A program made the position numbers and the translations under genes. A DNA stretch of 64,000 nucleotides from Yarrowia lipolytica (taxonomy: Eukaryota > Ascomycota > Dipodascomycetes > Dipodascales). Shown one piece after another: positions 55,213 to 64,000 of this stretch. The stretch covers positions 744,001 through 808,000 of the forward strand of contig NC_090770.1 of the NCBI RefSeq assembly GCF_001761485.1, in the 5' to 3' direction. The notes under the pieces are model-generated. The model made no database searches and had not been told where the DNA came from. It saw only the letters and a program-made list of their open reading frames with translations. How positions within the stretch are numbered: position 1 is the first letter of the stretch; each line of letters opens with the position of its first letter.

Positions 55213-57789
55213 TATTCCTCACCACCCGTGAGCCAGCCTTCGCATCAGCAGTCGCAGCGCACCATGTCACTCGGCAGCCAGTCTGCATTCCGCGACTTTG
55301 ACCAGCCCTTGTACCAGACCAAGTCAAACATGTCGATTGGTGGCAAGTCTGTCGGCGGCTTCTCCTCGTCCGGGATTAGCACATCCGGCATGAGCACACA
55401 GTCGTCGTTCGGCGGTCTGCGTCACCAAAAGTCGTCAGGCTCGCTACGAGAGAAGTTCAAGAAGGTCTTCTCGTTTGGTCGTACAAAGAGCTCATTGAGC
55501 AGTGCCCCTACTTCAGGTCAGATCAACCTCACTGGCGGCCCCGCCCAGCGATCCGAGCGAACGTCCACTATGACGTCCACGACCTCGGGACGTTCATTCT
55601 CCGAGTTTCTGCGCCGGTCGTCCAAGCCTGACAACTTTGACGACGCCAGGTCCATCGAGAGCAACAAATCGTCGTCGTCGTTTGCGGCCCTCAAGCGCGC
55701 TGGCAAGAATCTTCTGAAGAAGAACAACCCCACCGAGCAGGCTCGAACCCCCAAGTCTTCTTCCCACAGCGCGTACGATGTGCCTACTGCGGGGTCCACT
55801 GGCCGTGCGCCTTCTAATGCTCCCCAAAATGCACCTTCTCGAACGGGTACTCCTTCAGCAGCGCCTTCGCGTGCAGCCACTCCTACCCCCACGCTGGCTT
55901 CTGGTTCTGGCTTTCAGCCTGGCGTTTCGCCTCCCAAGAACACCGCTACAGCTTCTTTGTCGGTTTCTCCTGCGGAGGTTGATCGAGAGACGGCCCAGTG
56001 GAGTGCCGGTTCCAGTCTGGAGGGTGTGCTTGGTGCTGCGGCCGCAGCGGGTGCTACGCAGGCTGCGACAGCTCCTTCATCAGGCTACGGAGTGTCTGGC
56101 AACGCTGTCGTTGCTGAGCCTGCTGTGACGGAGCCTGAATTTGAGGATGCCCATGCTGCATTTGATGACCAGTCTGCTGTTCCTGCAAGCGCTTCCAGCG
56201 ATGCAGCTTCCAATATTGCACCTCCTGCGATTACCACCACGCTGGCTAGCGCCCTTCCTTCCGACGCCTCCAGTCCCACGTCTGTGTCTTCTGTCAATGG
56301 CGGTTCTGCTGGATCCGAGACTGACGCCGACGAGTTTGTGGCTGCCGAAACGGTCTTCCCCAAACACCTTGGTGTTGAAGACATTGACAACATTCGAACC
56401 TCTCTCGACCGAACCAAGTCGCTGGAGCGACGAGGTAGCCGACGACGCAAGGTGACGCCCGACTCGCAGTCACATGCCCATCACGCACCCGAAGAGGCCG
56501 TGCCCAACCCTACAGAGGTACACATCCATCATCCAAAGTCCTCGCTGGGCCGATCCGAAAGTACTTCCAGACCCCGAAGTATTCTCAAGAGCAAGCAGAG
56601 CGATGGATCGATGGTTAGCGTTGATACTGTCACCGGCCAGCGTCTGAGCGATGTGAGTGGCGAACGAGTCAGCGGTGATGTGTCACGTTCATCGGTGGAA
56701 CAGGTGAGCGGTGATGTGTCACGTGACACCATCATTTCGACACGTGGGGGTACGAGCGATATTCTGCCCACACGTGACTCTCTGACTAGTACTGGCCCTG
56801 CACCCATCGACATTGAGATTGCACAGAATTCTGCTTTGGCTGACCCTGAGGCCACCCCCACCGGTCTTGAATCGTTCATGGAGAGTGCCCGACCCTCTAA
56901 CAACGGCCCGACCTCCGAGGCCGGCACAGACGTCGAGTCCATGTTTGCCAACTTCTCGTCGATCTCGTCTGATCTCGATCTGTCGTTTTCCACGCAGCTG
57001 GAGCCGCTTGGCCTGCCTGTGCGCCCTGAGTCGCCTACTCCTTCACAACAGTCGTCTGTTCGCTCCACGGACTCTGCTTCTGTTTCCCGTTTCGCCACCA
57101 AGCTAAAGGACAACCTGTTCAAGCGTAAGGAGTCGAATACCGGCTTCAACCCCGATTTGCATGAGACGATCAGTGAGGACTCAACCGACCAGGACCATCT
57201 GAGCGGTCTGGGTGGCCACCTCAACGACCACGTTCCTCTGGAGGGCTCGCTCGAAACGGCCTCCATCACGTCGACTGAAACTCCTTCTATCACTGAATCG
57301 TTCCGATCCGAGGGCTCTTATTCCGCCCCTGTGCCTCCCCAGATCCCTGGCGGCCAGCGTGGTAACGCGCCTCTGAGACACTTTTCGCCCGGCCCCACCC
57401 CGTCGAACCCCAATTCGCACAATCGGCGGTTTTCGGGGGGTACCAAAACCCCCCAGACTGCTGCTTCACGGCGGTACCACCAGCATGGCCGGTCTGCGAG
57501 CTACAACGATGATGGGTCTCGAGCTAGTGGCTCACCTATCACTGCCCATTACCCTGGCGTCCATGTTCCTTCTCCCGTGAGCCATGTGAGAAAGGGTAAT
57601 GTTTCGTTTTCCAGCCGAATCGTCATCTACGATACGTGGGATTCGGACGATTATGACCGGCGAACGGAGCCGGCCACTTGTAACCGGCTGACCCCGCTGT
57701 TGGCCCAGCAGATCAAGGAGGAGTTAAACAACTTCAAGATGAACATGGACGTTCATCATGAGAGTCGAATCTACACTCACTTTTTCTAA
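53710..57789 (+). CDS. BNI4: BNI4-like bud-neck scaffold with PP1-docking C-terminus
   Basis: The 1359-residue protein is mostly Ser/Thr/Pro/Gln-rich and disordered. It has a Q14 run (488-501), two basic amphipathic patches (about 577 SLREKFKKVFSFGRTKSSL and 660 ALKRAGKNLLKKNN) and an internal VSGDVSR repeat near 985-1010. Only the last 65 residues look folded: KGNVSFSSRIVIYDTWDSDD, then TCNRLTPLLAQQIKEELNNF and the end YTHFF. The VSF valine is residue 1298, which is 62 residues from the end; in S. cerevisiae Bni4 (892 residues) the PP1-binding V831/F833 pair lies at the same distance, from memory. Bni4 links Glc7 and chitin synthase III to septins at the bud neck. The same role is inferred here. 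The N-terminal half shows no recognisable domain. Confidence 0.78.
55171..55212. repeat. CAG/CAA tract coding 14 glutamines
   Basis: Fourteen in-frame Gln codons, with CAA at the third and thirteenth positions only, inside the BNI4-like gene. Confidence 0.95.
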
Positions 57790-58210
57790 GTGGTTTCCGA
57801 CTCCGTTTGAAGACGGAAAATGCATCTAGTGGATGTGGAGGATAAAAGTGACAATGTCACTCATATGATAGTTAATTGCATAATTTTGATATAGTGAATA
57901 CTGTAGGTGCATGCCCTGATACTTTTACCGATACTTGACCGAGTGGTCTTTGATCGGCCATTTACGTTTCGCTCAAACGGGCCAGTGTTTCACCTCATGG
58001 GTGTTTATCTCCGTGAAACTCGTACCAAGCAGCAAGATACAAGTCGCGCCGGTCTTGTAGCTTTCTGTTTCGGGTTAAATGTTTCGTTTCTTTTTGTTCC
58101 TTTTTGGCGCCTGGCGCCTGCGATAACGCCTCAACTTTAGGTCTATTGATATTAGCTTTAGGCTGCGTCTTTTGTCAGTGATGAGCTACGAGTAGTCGAG
58201 GTGGAGAGGC

Positions 58211-58268
58211 GGTCACGTGGGGTGGGGGTCACGTGGGGTGGGGTCCACGTGGGGTGGGGTCCACGTGA
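58211..58268. repeat. 16-bp array of four CACGTG palindromes
   Basis: CACGTG starts at 58214, 58230, 58246 and 58262, each 16 bp apart. The first three are followed by GGGTGGGG. The first two lie in GTCACGTG, the Cbf1/CDEI-type word; the last two in TCCACGTG. Confidence 0.95.
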
Positions 58269-58629
58269 ACACCCGGTTCTCTGCGATTCTTGGTTCACGT
58301 AACGAGATTTGTCGTCGTCAAAGCGCTGTCAAAGCACGTCTCCATCAGTCTTTTTGGTGAGCTATAATTAGTCGTCTGGGTTTGGACCCTTTCTTGATAG
58401 CGCTTATCGGGCATTGGATTTCGAGGAAACCCGTTTTGAGCGAGATGGGATCCAGAACCAGACTAGGGTTTTGCGGGGGAGAAAGGCACTCAAAAAGGCA
58501 CTTAAAAAGGCGCAAAACTTTGGCTGTTCAGGTACGAGTTGAGCTGTGAGGGCTGCAAGTAGAGGACGCCGGGAGAAGGTTGGAACAACTTTTTAGGTAA
58601 GTTTTTTTGACTGAGTGTGTTCATTGCCA

Positions 58630-58634
58630 AAAAA
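58630..58634 (-). terminator. RNA polymerase III terminator of tRNA-Asp
   Basis: A T run on the minus strand just after the discriminator base of the tRNA (A run at about 58629-58634 on the plus strand). Confidence 0.65.
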
Positions 58635-58720
58635 CTCCGCAACGGAGAATTGAACTCCGGTCCCCCGCGTGCTGGTGTAAACCTGACAGGCGAAAATTCT
58701 AGCCACTAAACTATTGCGGA
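58635..58720 (-). tRNA. tRNA-Asp (anticodon GTC) with a 14-base intron
   Basis: The minus strand folds into a full cloverleaf: acceptor TCCGCAA/TTGCGGA, D arm GTTTAGTGGCTAGAAT, anticodon stem TTCGC/GCGGG with two G-U pairs, a 4-base variable loop and T arm CGGAG/CTCCG around TTCAATT. Base 73 is G, as in yeast tRNA-Asp. The anticodon GTC is at 58685-58687. The loop is closed only if the 14 bases at 58670-58683 are removed after position 37, the standard place for tRNA introns. The mature length is then 72. No 5S gene follows, so it is not a tRNA-5S pair. The weak anticodon stem is the one unusual point. Confidence 0.9.
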
Positions 58721-59014
58721 TGGCTTTTTTTAAAATTTAAAAGCTGGGGATATACCTCTTGGGTTTGCTTAGTCAGGGACCAACCGACAGCGTCCCGCAG
58801 CGCACATCGCAAAGATTCAGAAGTGTATGAATTTATTGGAACGGCCAATAACCCGGCTTACCTACTGTAGGTTATATCTGTAATAAATCATTAGAATTAA
58901 AAAAAAGAATCCTTAGAAAAAATAAAAAAATAGAAAAAAAAATAGAAAAAAAAATAGAATAAAATTAATATAAAAATTAAAAATTAAAAATTAAAAATTA
59001 AAAAATCCTTAATT

Positions 59015-61200
59015 TCAAAAAATCAATAAAAGAGGTCGAAAAATGAGTAAAAACGAGTTTGAAAGAGATTCGTTGTGCTTTCCAACTGCTGGAGTACATA
59101 TTCGGTCCAAGTTGAACTCATTCCAGCGTTCCCACAAACATCTAATTATGTAATGTAGCCAAATCAGTTTTGCAATAAGATCTTGCAATCGTGCTACTTC
59201 TTCAGAATGCTTGAGCAACTTGATTCGAAACGGTTCTCAGAGTTGTTGAATCTATGGAAACCTCTTGAGTGTTTACAGTATGTACAGCAACCAATTTTCG
59301 AGCTCTAGACTCTGTACGGAGGTGTTTCCGGGCACCTATTACTCATGTGGAACGCTTCCTTAACTGTTAAAAGTAACTGGACACCTTTGGATCTTGAAAA
59401 AAATGCTTACAAGAGTATCTAGTTCAAGTGGAGGGCTTGCACATGAGTATCAATGAAGACTGCTCGTCAGAGAAGCTCGCCAAAGGGGTAAAATACTTAT
59501 CAACTGCTGGAGTCGCAGTATGCACCCAACTTGGTCGTTCGAATTGACCCGCAGATGTGATTGCGGACTCTGAAACGGAACCGAAGATGATTGCACGCTC
59601 AGGAACCTCAGTAAAGTGTCTCGGTTGTCGGGAAAGGCGAACTCAGCCTGACTATCTCCATGAATCATGCACTTGATTTGTTCCCTGATTTATGCCTATC
59701 TGTTATCACCAGTGGCGCTCAGCTCCGAAAGAACTCGCTCCCTTACCTCCATTTCAACTTCCCAACTCAAGCATCTGACTTGCAAGATATCGTCTACTAA
59801 GCCTGGGAGCGCATAACTCGCAGTAATGTGCCAGTCATACGGACATTTGTGGCTGGTTACAGAGCCGGAGATCAGGTCCACCAAACTCGCAGAGGGAATT
59901 ATAAAGCTGCCTGTCCTCATAAAAAGATTTCCAAATTCTCTGGACTTGTTTCCCTGGGTGTAATACCCGTCTCTGACTTCGTCAATGCCTCTATCTGGTC
60001 GATTGATCACTTTATCAGGTGTTTCCAGATCCACAATAGCCCGAAAGATCATAAGGCTCCGAAATTGAAAGCACAGAGATATCTCCAAGTTGTTGTCGCA
60101 GTGAAATGATGAGTCATCAATTACAATCATGTGGTCGAAGTGTGGCCTGTCCCGTGGCTATAAGAGTCTCGTACCTCATTTGAGTGACACCAAGATGGAG
60201 TGGTGCCTCACTTGGGCAGAATGATTTCTGTTCCGGTCGATATCTGTTTCACGAACAGATGGAGAAAGGGTTAACTCAACATCGTCACATTTGATAACAT
60301 CTTTTGTTTCTTCCTCGCTTACAGTCTCGAAAGGCGGATACTTTTTTCGTAACACGCCAGTTCATGGATTCAGGGTGTATTCTTCCTCTGTTGTCGTAAA
60401 CACATCAATCAGCGCAGGTTGGTCCGCCAAACAAACAAAGTCTGAGTGAAGTAGTTCATCTTCTAGTTCTGCTCCGACTAGTGTCTTTGTGATTGGCGTT
60501 GTAGGACCTGGATCCATTGTGCTAGAGAGACGGTGAACAAACACCAAGACGCAATCAGCCCAGTAGTTTTGGATCTCCTTTCTCCATCCACGGCTTGCGA
60601 GAGCACAATTTGGACCTGAGAATATGCTCTGTGGCCTGGAAAGCAGTGTACCACTGACTACCTCTCGCTGAGTCACACACGACTCTATGTCGACAAACGA
60701 GTACACCATGGACATTAGTTCAACCATCCTTGACCCGTCTGTCCTAGCTTGAAGTCCCTTTGGCCAATGGTAAGAAGAGGTTTGTACTCTCCCTTGGTCT
60801 AATTTGCGGAAAGTGGGGGTGCTCCTGTTCAATGAACCACCGTCGTAGAGCCTCATCCTGACCCTCAACCTGCGTTAAAGAGTCTGGATCAAGGACTCTT
60901 CCTGCTGTTTCTGTTAACTGATAACCTCCTCCATCCCAGAATAGGAGAGTTGAAGCTCTCATCGTGGGAAATCCAACGGTATTGCCTGAAGGTATGTCTC
61001 TCCGTATAGCCCCCAGCTTTCTTTGATATAGATCTCTCTCTCACTCACAACCCCACATTCTGACGAAAAGAAGACAGCTTCTGTAGCGACGAGGATATTA
61101 AAGCTCTTTCGGGTTCCCACTCTTGCAATGTCTTGTATTTCTGCCTTCACAACCGCCGCTGCTACTGTACATTCTTCTCTGGTGGCAGGAACTGACAGCC
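59015..61200 (-). pseudogene. Decayed or heavily interrupted protein-coding block, family unknown
   Basis: Successive minus-strand frames of 63-168 codons follow one another and together cover most of 2.2 kb, with protein-like composition (for example FSGPNCALASRGWRKEIQNY and CPYDWHITASYALPGLVDD). No single frame is long, and the frame changes several times. I do not recognise the family. It may be a relic of a host gene or of a mobile element, or possibly a gene with several introns; a few GTGAGT-like donors exist but no matching CTAAC-AG acceptors were found. Confidence 0.4.
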
Positions 61201-63305
61201 GAGGTCATGTCTCCTCCACGCGAACCGCCGGTCGGTTCGTGCACGTATTAATGAGCTAGATGAGCCGCTCTTCAAAGTGGAAACTTTTTGATATACAAGT
61301 GCCAACAAGTCAACTACTGTACTGTAGTGTACTGTAGTTCTGCCAAGTGATATTAACAGCCGTTCAACTAATCATTTAACAAGAAGTATCTTGAACAAGT
61401 TCGTTAACAAACCCTCAACTAAGCTCAACAAAGGTATAGTACAGTTTCATGGGACTATGGAACACACTGTCAACAGGATATTGATGGAAAAACCTCCTTT
61501 TTGCAGTAAATCTGTAATTTAAATGCTAAACTAACACTCCTTTTGAACTCCCTAGTGTGTTTTTACTGATGGTAGTTGCTGGGTGGTCTCTCCTTCTGTC
61601 CAATGACCAACTTGACCCCAATCGATACTCGGTTGGAGAGTAGGATAGGTAGTAGGATAGGTAGTAGGATAGAAAGTCGGACGAAAGTCGGACGATCTCT
61701 CTCGAATCACCTACCCCGAAGTATGTGAGTATCAAGCTGCTGAAAATGATTAGTAAAGACCAACATGCAGCCTCTGCCTGCCTTCGATCAAGCAGGTTCA
61801 GGGCCATCGTGAATGGGTCAAATTTACGAGGGTGTCTGTTGAAACATGGAGAATATCGAGGAATATGAGTCTAGGAACTGTTGAACCTTTCTCTGACTTG
61901 TTCAGATCTTTTTAGGAAGAGGTCTGAAGTTTTGTATGGTAGGACTACTACTGACGAGTGTACTGCATGTACTACAGGTACTATTGTACACAAATGATAC
62001 AAGTACTTAGAACCAGATAGTTAGAAGTTGGGCACCGTGTAGAGATTGTAAGACGCATGTTCACATCCCGATCAACCTCCTTTCTCCTCTTGTTTCTGAA
62101 TCACGTGGTTAAAGTGGAGATGCAGTATCATCACCCAGTTCAACCTGCACAACACGACGACAAAACAAACATCGTCGGCAAAAGATCAAAAGATCAAAAA
62201 ACATAGCCATGCGAGCAAAACATCGCCCGATAGATATTCCACGATCCACTCTCTGCATTATGTACAAATATGTGCAAATATGTGCTTCTGTGACAACCGT
62301 GGATGTGTTATTATGTGGCACTCCTGCACTCCACTGCACATTCGTGGACAGGGTTGGTGTTGCGATATACAAGTATGTACTGTACATGACTGGTGGAGCA
62401 CAAGAGACGTTGATATGACGAGAAAGGAGTAGAGTCCAGGTTTGGTGCGATATTTGTACAAATACTTGTATTTGCGGGGTTTGCTGGTGTTTTACTGTAC
62501 AAGAGATGTACAAGAGTAGATGTATGCATGTACATATATGTACTTCTACTCATGCTAGCCCTACAAGCACAGTATACTGTACAACACCGACAAGCACCCT
62601 CCTGACTCCACTTGTCTCACTTGCACAGGATAACAACTTGACGAGACGGGAAGGTAAGTGCCGACACGGCAAGGTACAATACTGCACCAATATGTACGCG
62701 CCGGCTTGTGCATTTGTCGCCATGTCTTCGCCTATATCTTCGTTTCTCAACCAAACTTTTCACGAAACAGAAGAGACACGCGAAACACAACCATGGAACA
62801 GATATTCAACTGTAATCGAACCAATCTCTGTGGACACACCTGATATCGCACGGTTCATTCATGACCCTCACCAGACCAGCACCTCCCCTCACACGACGTT
62901 TCACACATGCAGGGGTCATGCACATCCATCTTTGTATTCAGGAACGGGAGGCGGGAGGGTTGATCGATTTACGAGGACATCTGAAACACACAGTGGAGTT
63001 AGCCGGATTCTGGGACCCTGGTGGTGTCTTCTCTTTGGGTCTCTTCCGAGAGTGGTTTACCGCTTAGTCATACCAACCACGTTTGAGCGTCGAGTCTCGA
63101 CATTGCCATCCACAACAACCAACCTCAAATGAACTAATGAACTGATAAGACCGTTATCAACAAGACGATGCATTGTCTCCCACACCTGGTCCATTTCATT
63201 CAGCACCCCTGGCTTGGCGGCGCACATATTCATCACATTGGGGACATTTGCTGCAGCTGATGCCAACAAGCAAAACGGAACAGGCGAGTTGGATGAGGTC
63301 CAGAA

Positions 63306-63314
63306 TATATAAAC
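63306..63314 (+). promoter_or_regulatory. TATA box of the last gene
   Basis: TATATAAAC lies 71 bp before the ATG at 63385, followed by a C/A-rich leader. Confidence 0.7.
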
Positions 63315-63384
63315 GAGCGCAAGGTCTCGACAATATGATCCTCATCCACATCAACAAACTCCCCCTCACCCCAGTCACTCTTTC

Positions 63385-64000
63385 ATGAAACCCTCCGTCA
63401 TTATCGCGCTGGCCGTAGCCTGTATGGCCGCCCCCATGTCTCCTCAGGGAGCCTACAAGGACGCCCTTGACATCATCAACGGTCAAGCCTCCAAGTTCAA
63501 CGATGCGGGTCTCAAAAAGCGCCATGGCCAAGAGCCCGATACCTTCAACGTCATCTTCAAGGACGGTGTTTCCATCGACCAGATCTCCGAGCATCTGAAG
63601 CTGCTGGACGGCTTGATCAACAAGGACTCTCTCAATGGAATCAAGAACGCCTTTGATCTGCCTTCCCAAAAGGACGGCTCCGGCCTCATGGGCTACAGCG
63701 GTCACTTTGACAAGAGCATTGTCGAGGCGCTCGGCAAGTTCTCCGACTTGGTCACCATCGAGCAGGACCGCGTCCAGAAGCTTCCCACCTTTGAGGGCTT
63801 CAAGTCCACCTCCAATGTCTATGAGAGCTCTTCCTACGGATCCGACTGGAGTATGAGAGACGACTTTTTCTCCTGGTGGAGAAACTCCAACACCTGGGGC
63901 GACTGGTGGTACGCTCGAAAGCCCGATACCCAGCCCGGAGCCTGGCCCCAGCCCAAGCCCCGGCCTGAGCAACCCGTCCAGCCTATTGGAGATAACCCGA
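63385..64000 (+). CDS. Secreted protein with inhibitor-I9-like propeptide (3' end outside window)
   Basis: The frame is open from the ATG at 63385 to the edge (205 codons). It starts with a signal peptide (MKPSVIIALAVACMAAP, cleavage near 15). A dibasic KKR site at about 45-47 could be cut by the Kex2-type protease. Residues 50-130 resemble the subtilisin propeptide/inhibitor I9 fold: TFNVIFKDGVSIDQISEHLK at the start, GYSGHFDKSIVEALGKFSD in the middle and the final VTIEQDRVQ strand. After that comes a Trp- and Pro-rich segment (SWWRNSNTWGDWWYARKPD, then QPKPRPEQPVQP) instead of the usual start of a subtilase domain. It may be a secreted serine protease with an unusual linker, or a free-standing I9-type inhibitor. 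The missing 3' part decides. Confidence 0.8.
   Translation, partial: MKPSVIIALAVACMAAPMSPQGAYKDALDIINGQASKFNDAGLKKRHGQEPDTFNVIFKDGVSIDQISEHLKLLDGLINKDSLNGIKNAFDLPSQKDGSGLMGYSGHFDKSIVEALGKFSDLVTIEQDRVQKLPTFEGFKSTSNVYESSSYGSDWSMRDDFFSWWRNSNTWGDWWYARKPDTQPGAWPQPKPRPEQPVQPIGDNP

Larger units (their letters stand above)
57790..58634. other. Region between BNI4-like and tRNA-Asp genes
   Basis: This 845 bp has no gene. It holds a four-copy CACGTG array (58211-58268), and AAAAAGGCACTT/AAAAAGGCGC direct repeats near 58490-58515. Confidence 0.65.
58721..63384. other. Intergenic region with a decayed coding block
   Basis: No intact gene. 58895-59040 is A/T-rich with TTAAAAA heptamers near 58973-59005. 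A coding-like block fills about 59015-61200 on the minus strand and is listed separately. After 61250 the DNA has GTAC words (61310-61335, 61965-62000, 62370-62600) and a repeat GGATAGGTAGTA near 61642-61672. A TATA box at 63306 belongs to the last gene. Confidence 0.55.

Noticed and set aside
58635-58720. Fused tRNA-5S gene
   Set aside because: Yarrowia is known for such pairs, but no 5S follows this tRNA and no tRNA precedes the 5S gene at 40220.
59696-60868. Fungal FunK1-type kinase remnant
   Set aside because: A vague impression only; no HRD-like or DFG-like motif could be found in the frames.
1-64000. CRISPR array, LTR retrotransposon or DNA transposon
   Set aside because: The tandem repeats lack unique equal-length spacers, and no long terminal repeats, reverse transcriptase, integrase or transposase motifs were recognised.

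Overview
The window reads as nuclear DNA of an ascomycete yeast, most likely Yarrowia lipolytica. Three genes are interrupted by single introns with the donor GTGAGT and a CTAAC branch site only 1-4 bases before the acceptor AG, which is the known Yarrowia intron form. A 5S rRNA gene stands alone outside any rDNA unit, as is known for Yarrowia. Intergenic DNA is long and full of short GTAC-rich words (CTTGTAC, TACTGTAC, CTCGTACTCGTAC) and minisatellites. The species call rests on these features and on protein resemblance recalled from memory; no search was run.

Layout, left to right. 1-3293 (-): most of a large leucine-rich-repeat protein with a protein phosphatase 1 (PP1) docking motif, cut by the window edge. 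6379-6564 (+): a 61-residue microprotein gene with a TATA box and a repeat-bearing leader. 9897-11306 (+): a histidine-phosphatase-fold protein like Tfc7/YNL108C. 13560-15440 (+): cAMP phosphodiesterase PDE2. 17087-18400 (-): VTS1, a SAM-domain RNA-binding protein. 20969-22623 (+): GLC7, the PP1 catalytic subunit, with one intron. 22870-24069 (+): histone chaperone RTT106. 25307-25717 (-): a small hypothetical protein. 27236-28162 (+): deoxyhypusine hydroxylase LIA1. 28807-29798 (-): RPA12 of RNA polymerase I, one intron. 32810-37520 (+): a 1447-residue low-complexity protein with one intron and no family I recognise. 38999-39484 (+): a small secreted protein. 40220-40340 (+): 5S rRNA. 40745-41047 (-): a small glycine-rich protein with a cysteine near its start and another as its last residue. 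43665-44714 (-): a secreted SurE-type acid phosphatase like Yarrowia PHO2. 48301-49716 (-): a globin with a C-terminal CaaX box. 53710-57789 (+): a BNI4-like bud-neck scaffold. 58635-58720 (-): intron-containing tRNA-Asp(GTC). About 59.0-61.2 kb (-): a decayed or heavily interrupted coding block. 63385-64000 (+): the start of a secreted protein with an inhibitor-I9-type propeptide.

Most genes are ordinary housekeeping and signalling genes and form no operon. One theme recurs: the PP1 catalytic subunit sits in the same 64 kb as two proteins with RVxF-type PP1 docking sites (the LRR protein and the BNI4-like protein). The most unusual single gene is the globin: its haem-pocket residues look intact, it lacks a reductase domain, and it ends in a polybasic stretch plus CVIV, which predicts a prenylated, membrane-bound haem protein. 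Other points for a second look are the microprotein, the glycine-rich Cys-ended protein, an array of four CACGTG palindromes spaced exactly 16 bp apart, and a GATAAG array in strict 7-bp register. I saw no CRISPR, no clear LTR element and no intact transposon.
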